Below are positions 5,748 through 6,161 of a stretch of 6,161 nt of DNA, piece after piece. Source of the DNA: Rubrobacter sp. (GTDB lineage: Bacteria > Actinomycetota > Rubrobacteria > Rubrobacterales > Rubrobacteraceae); the NCBI GenBank assembly GCA_013815485.1, contig JACDGB010000119.1, positions 1 to 6,161 of the forward strand, in the 5' to 3' direction. The notes beneath the pieces are model-generated. The model ran no database searches and was not told the origin of the DNA. It worked only from the letters and a program-made list of their open reading frames with translations. Position 1 is the first letter of the stretch; every line of letters starts with the position of its first letter. The translations under genes were made by a program, and so were the position numbers.

Positions 5748-6161
5748 TCAGGGTGCGTCGTGTTTGCCGTTCGCCTGGGACGCCAGGAGCGAAGACACTT
5801 CTTGGGCGGGGACAGGCTTCCAGAAATAGTAGCCTTGTGCGAAGTCGCACCCCAGGGAGCGCAGTTCCTCGATTTCCGCCTTCGTCTCCACGCCCTGGGC
5901 GACCACGTCGAGGGTCAAGGCGTGGGCCAGGGTAACGATGGCCGACACGATGGCCGTATCGCCGACGTCCTGGCCCAGCCCAGCGATGAGCGAGCGGTCC
6001 ACATTTATCGCGTCCACGGGGAAGCGTTTGAGGTGGGAGAGCGAGGAGTAGCCGCTGCCAAAGTCGTCTATCGTCAGGCGCACTCCGAGGTCTTTCAGTC
6101 CCCCGAGCTTCTCGACGCTTGCGTGGGCATCCTCCATCACGGCTCGCTCGGCGATCTCGAG
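5748..6161 (-). CDS. EAL-domain protein (cyclic-di-GMP phosphodiesterase family), C-terminal fragment
   Basis: EAL domains hydrolyse or sense cyclic di-GMP. The 137 visible residues are the C-terminal half of the domain, open at the window edge. They show LEIAE (Glu2), IDDFGSGYSSL (D32, D33), the position of the usual LKxDRS motif reading INVDRS (N53), VVAQGVET (Q89) and FAQGYYFWKPVP (Q109). The spacing 30, 20, 36 and 20 between these positions equals that of active EAL enzymes such as RocR. There the residues are Glu, Asp-Asp, Lys, Glu and Gln; here Lys is Asn and the second Glu is Gln. The protein may therefore be a cyclic-di-GMP receptor rather than an enzyme. The EAL motif itself and any GGDEF, PAS or membrane part lie outside the window. 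It ends 72 bases before mutS, which appears to have its own promoter, so a shared operon is not needed. Confidence 0.93.
   Translation of the reverse strand, partial: LEIAERAVMEDAHASVEKLGGLKDLGVRLTIDDFGSGYSSLSHLKRFPVDAINVDRSLIAGLGQDVGDTAIVSAIVTLAHALTLDVVAQGVETKAEIEELRSLGCDFAQGYYFWKPVPAQEVSSLLASQANGKHDAP

Overview
The window carries five genes, all on the minus strand. In transcription order they are: the 3' part of an EAL-domain gene (6161-5748), mutS (5675-3315), an AAA-type ATPase with a DUF3696-like C terminus (3228-1816), a PIN-like nuclease gene (1813-1280), and the 5' two thirds of mutL (1188-1, running off the edge). The EAL, mutS and mutL genes are GC-rich (one sampled mutS line is about 67% GC). 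The ATPase-PIN pair is clearly poorer (sampled lines about 42-48% GC).

Organism: mutS next to a MutL with the DQHx(2)E endonuclease motif, high GC and a leaderless-looking mutS promoter suggest a GC-rich bacterium without the MutH pathway. Most Actinobacteria lack MutS/MutL, so a deep-branching actinobacterium (Rubrobacter or Thermoleophilia type) is my best guess. Deinococcus-Thermus or Chloroflexi cannot be excluded from sequence alone.

Layout: the EAL fragment ends 72 bases before mutS. That gap holds a plausible mutS promoter whose -10 box lies exactly one leaderless spacing from the ATG. The mutS stop codon is part of a hairpin with a weak T-rich tail. Next comes an 86-base gap with a small palindrome and a strong Shine-Dalgarno sequence, then the ATPase and PIN genes, separated by 2 bases. 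A 91-base AT-rich spacer precedes mutL, whose most likely start is a TTG that adds about 16 residues before the conserved MutL N terminus.

Interpretation: the mutS and mutL products form the core of methyl-independent mismatch repair, and the two genes are often adjacent. The 2.1 kb low-GC segment sits exactly between the mutS stop and the mutL start and looks acquired. An ABC-like ATPase sensor coupled to a small nuclease effector matches the logic of two-gene anti-phage systems such as PARIS (AriA/AriB) and Septu (PtuA/PtuB), here with a PIN-like effector. This is the main candidate for an undescribed system. The defence role is inferred from architecture and context, not shown by the sequence.
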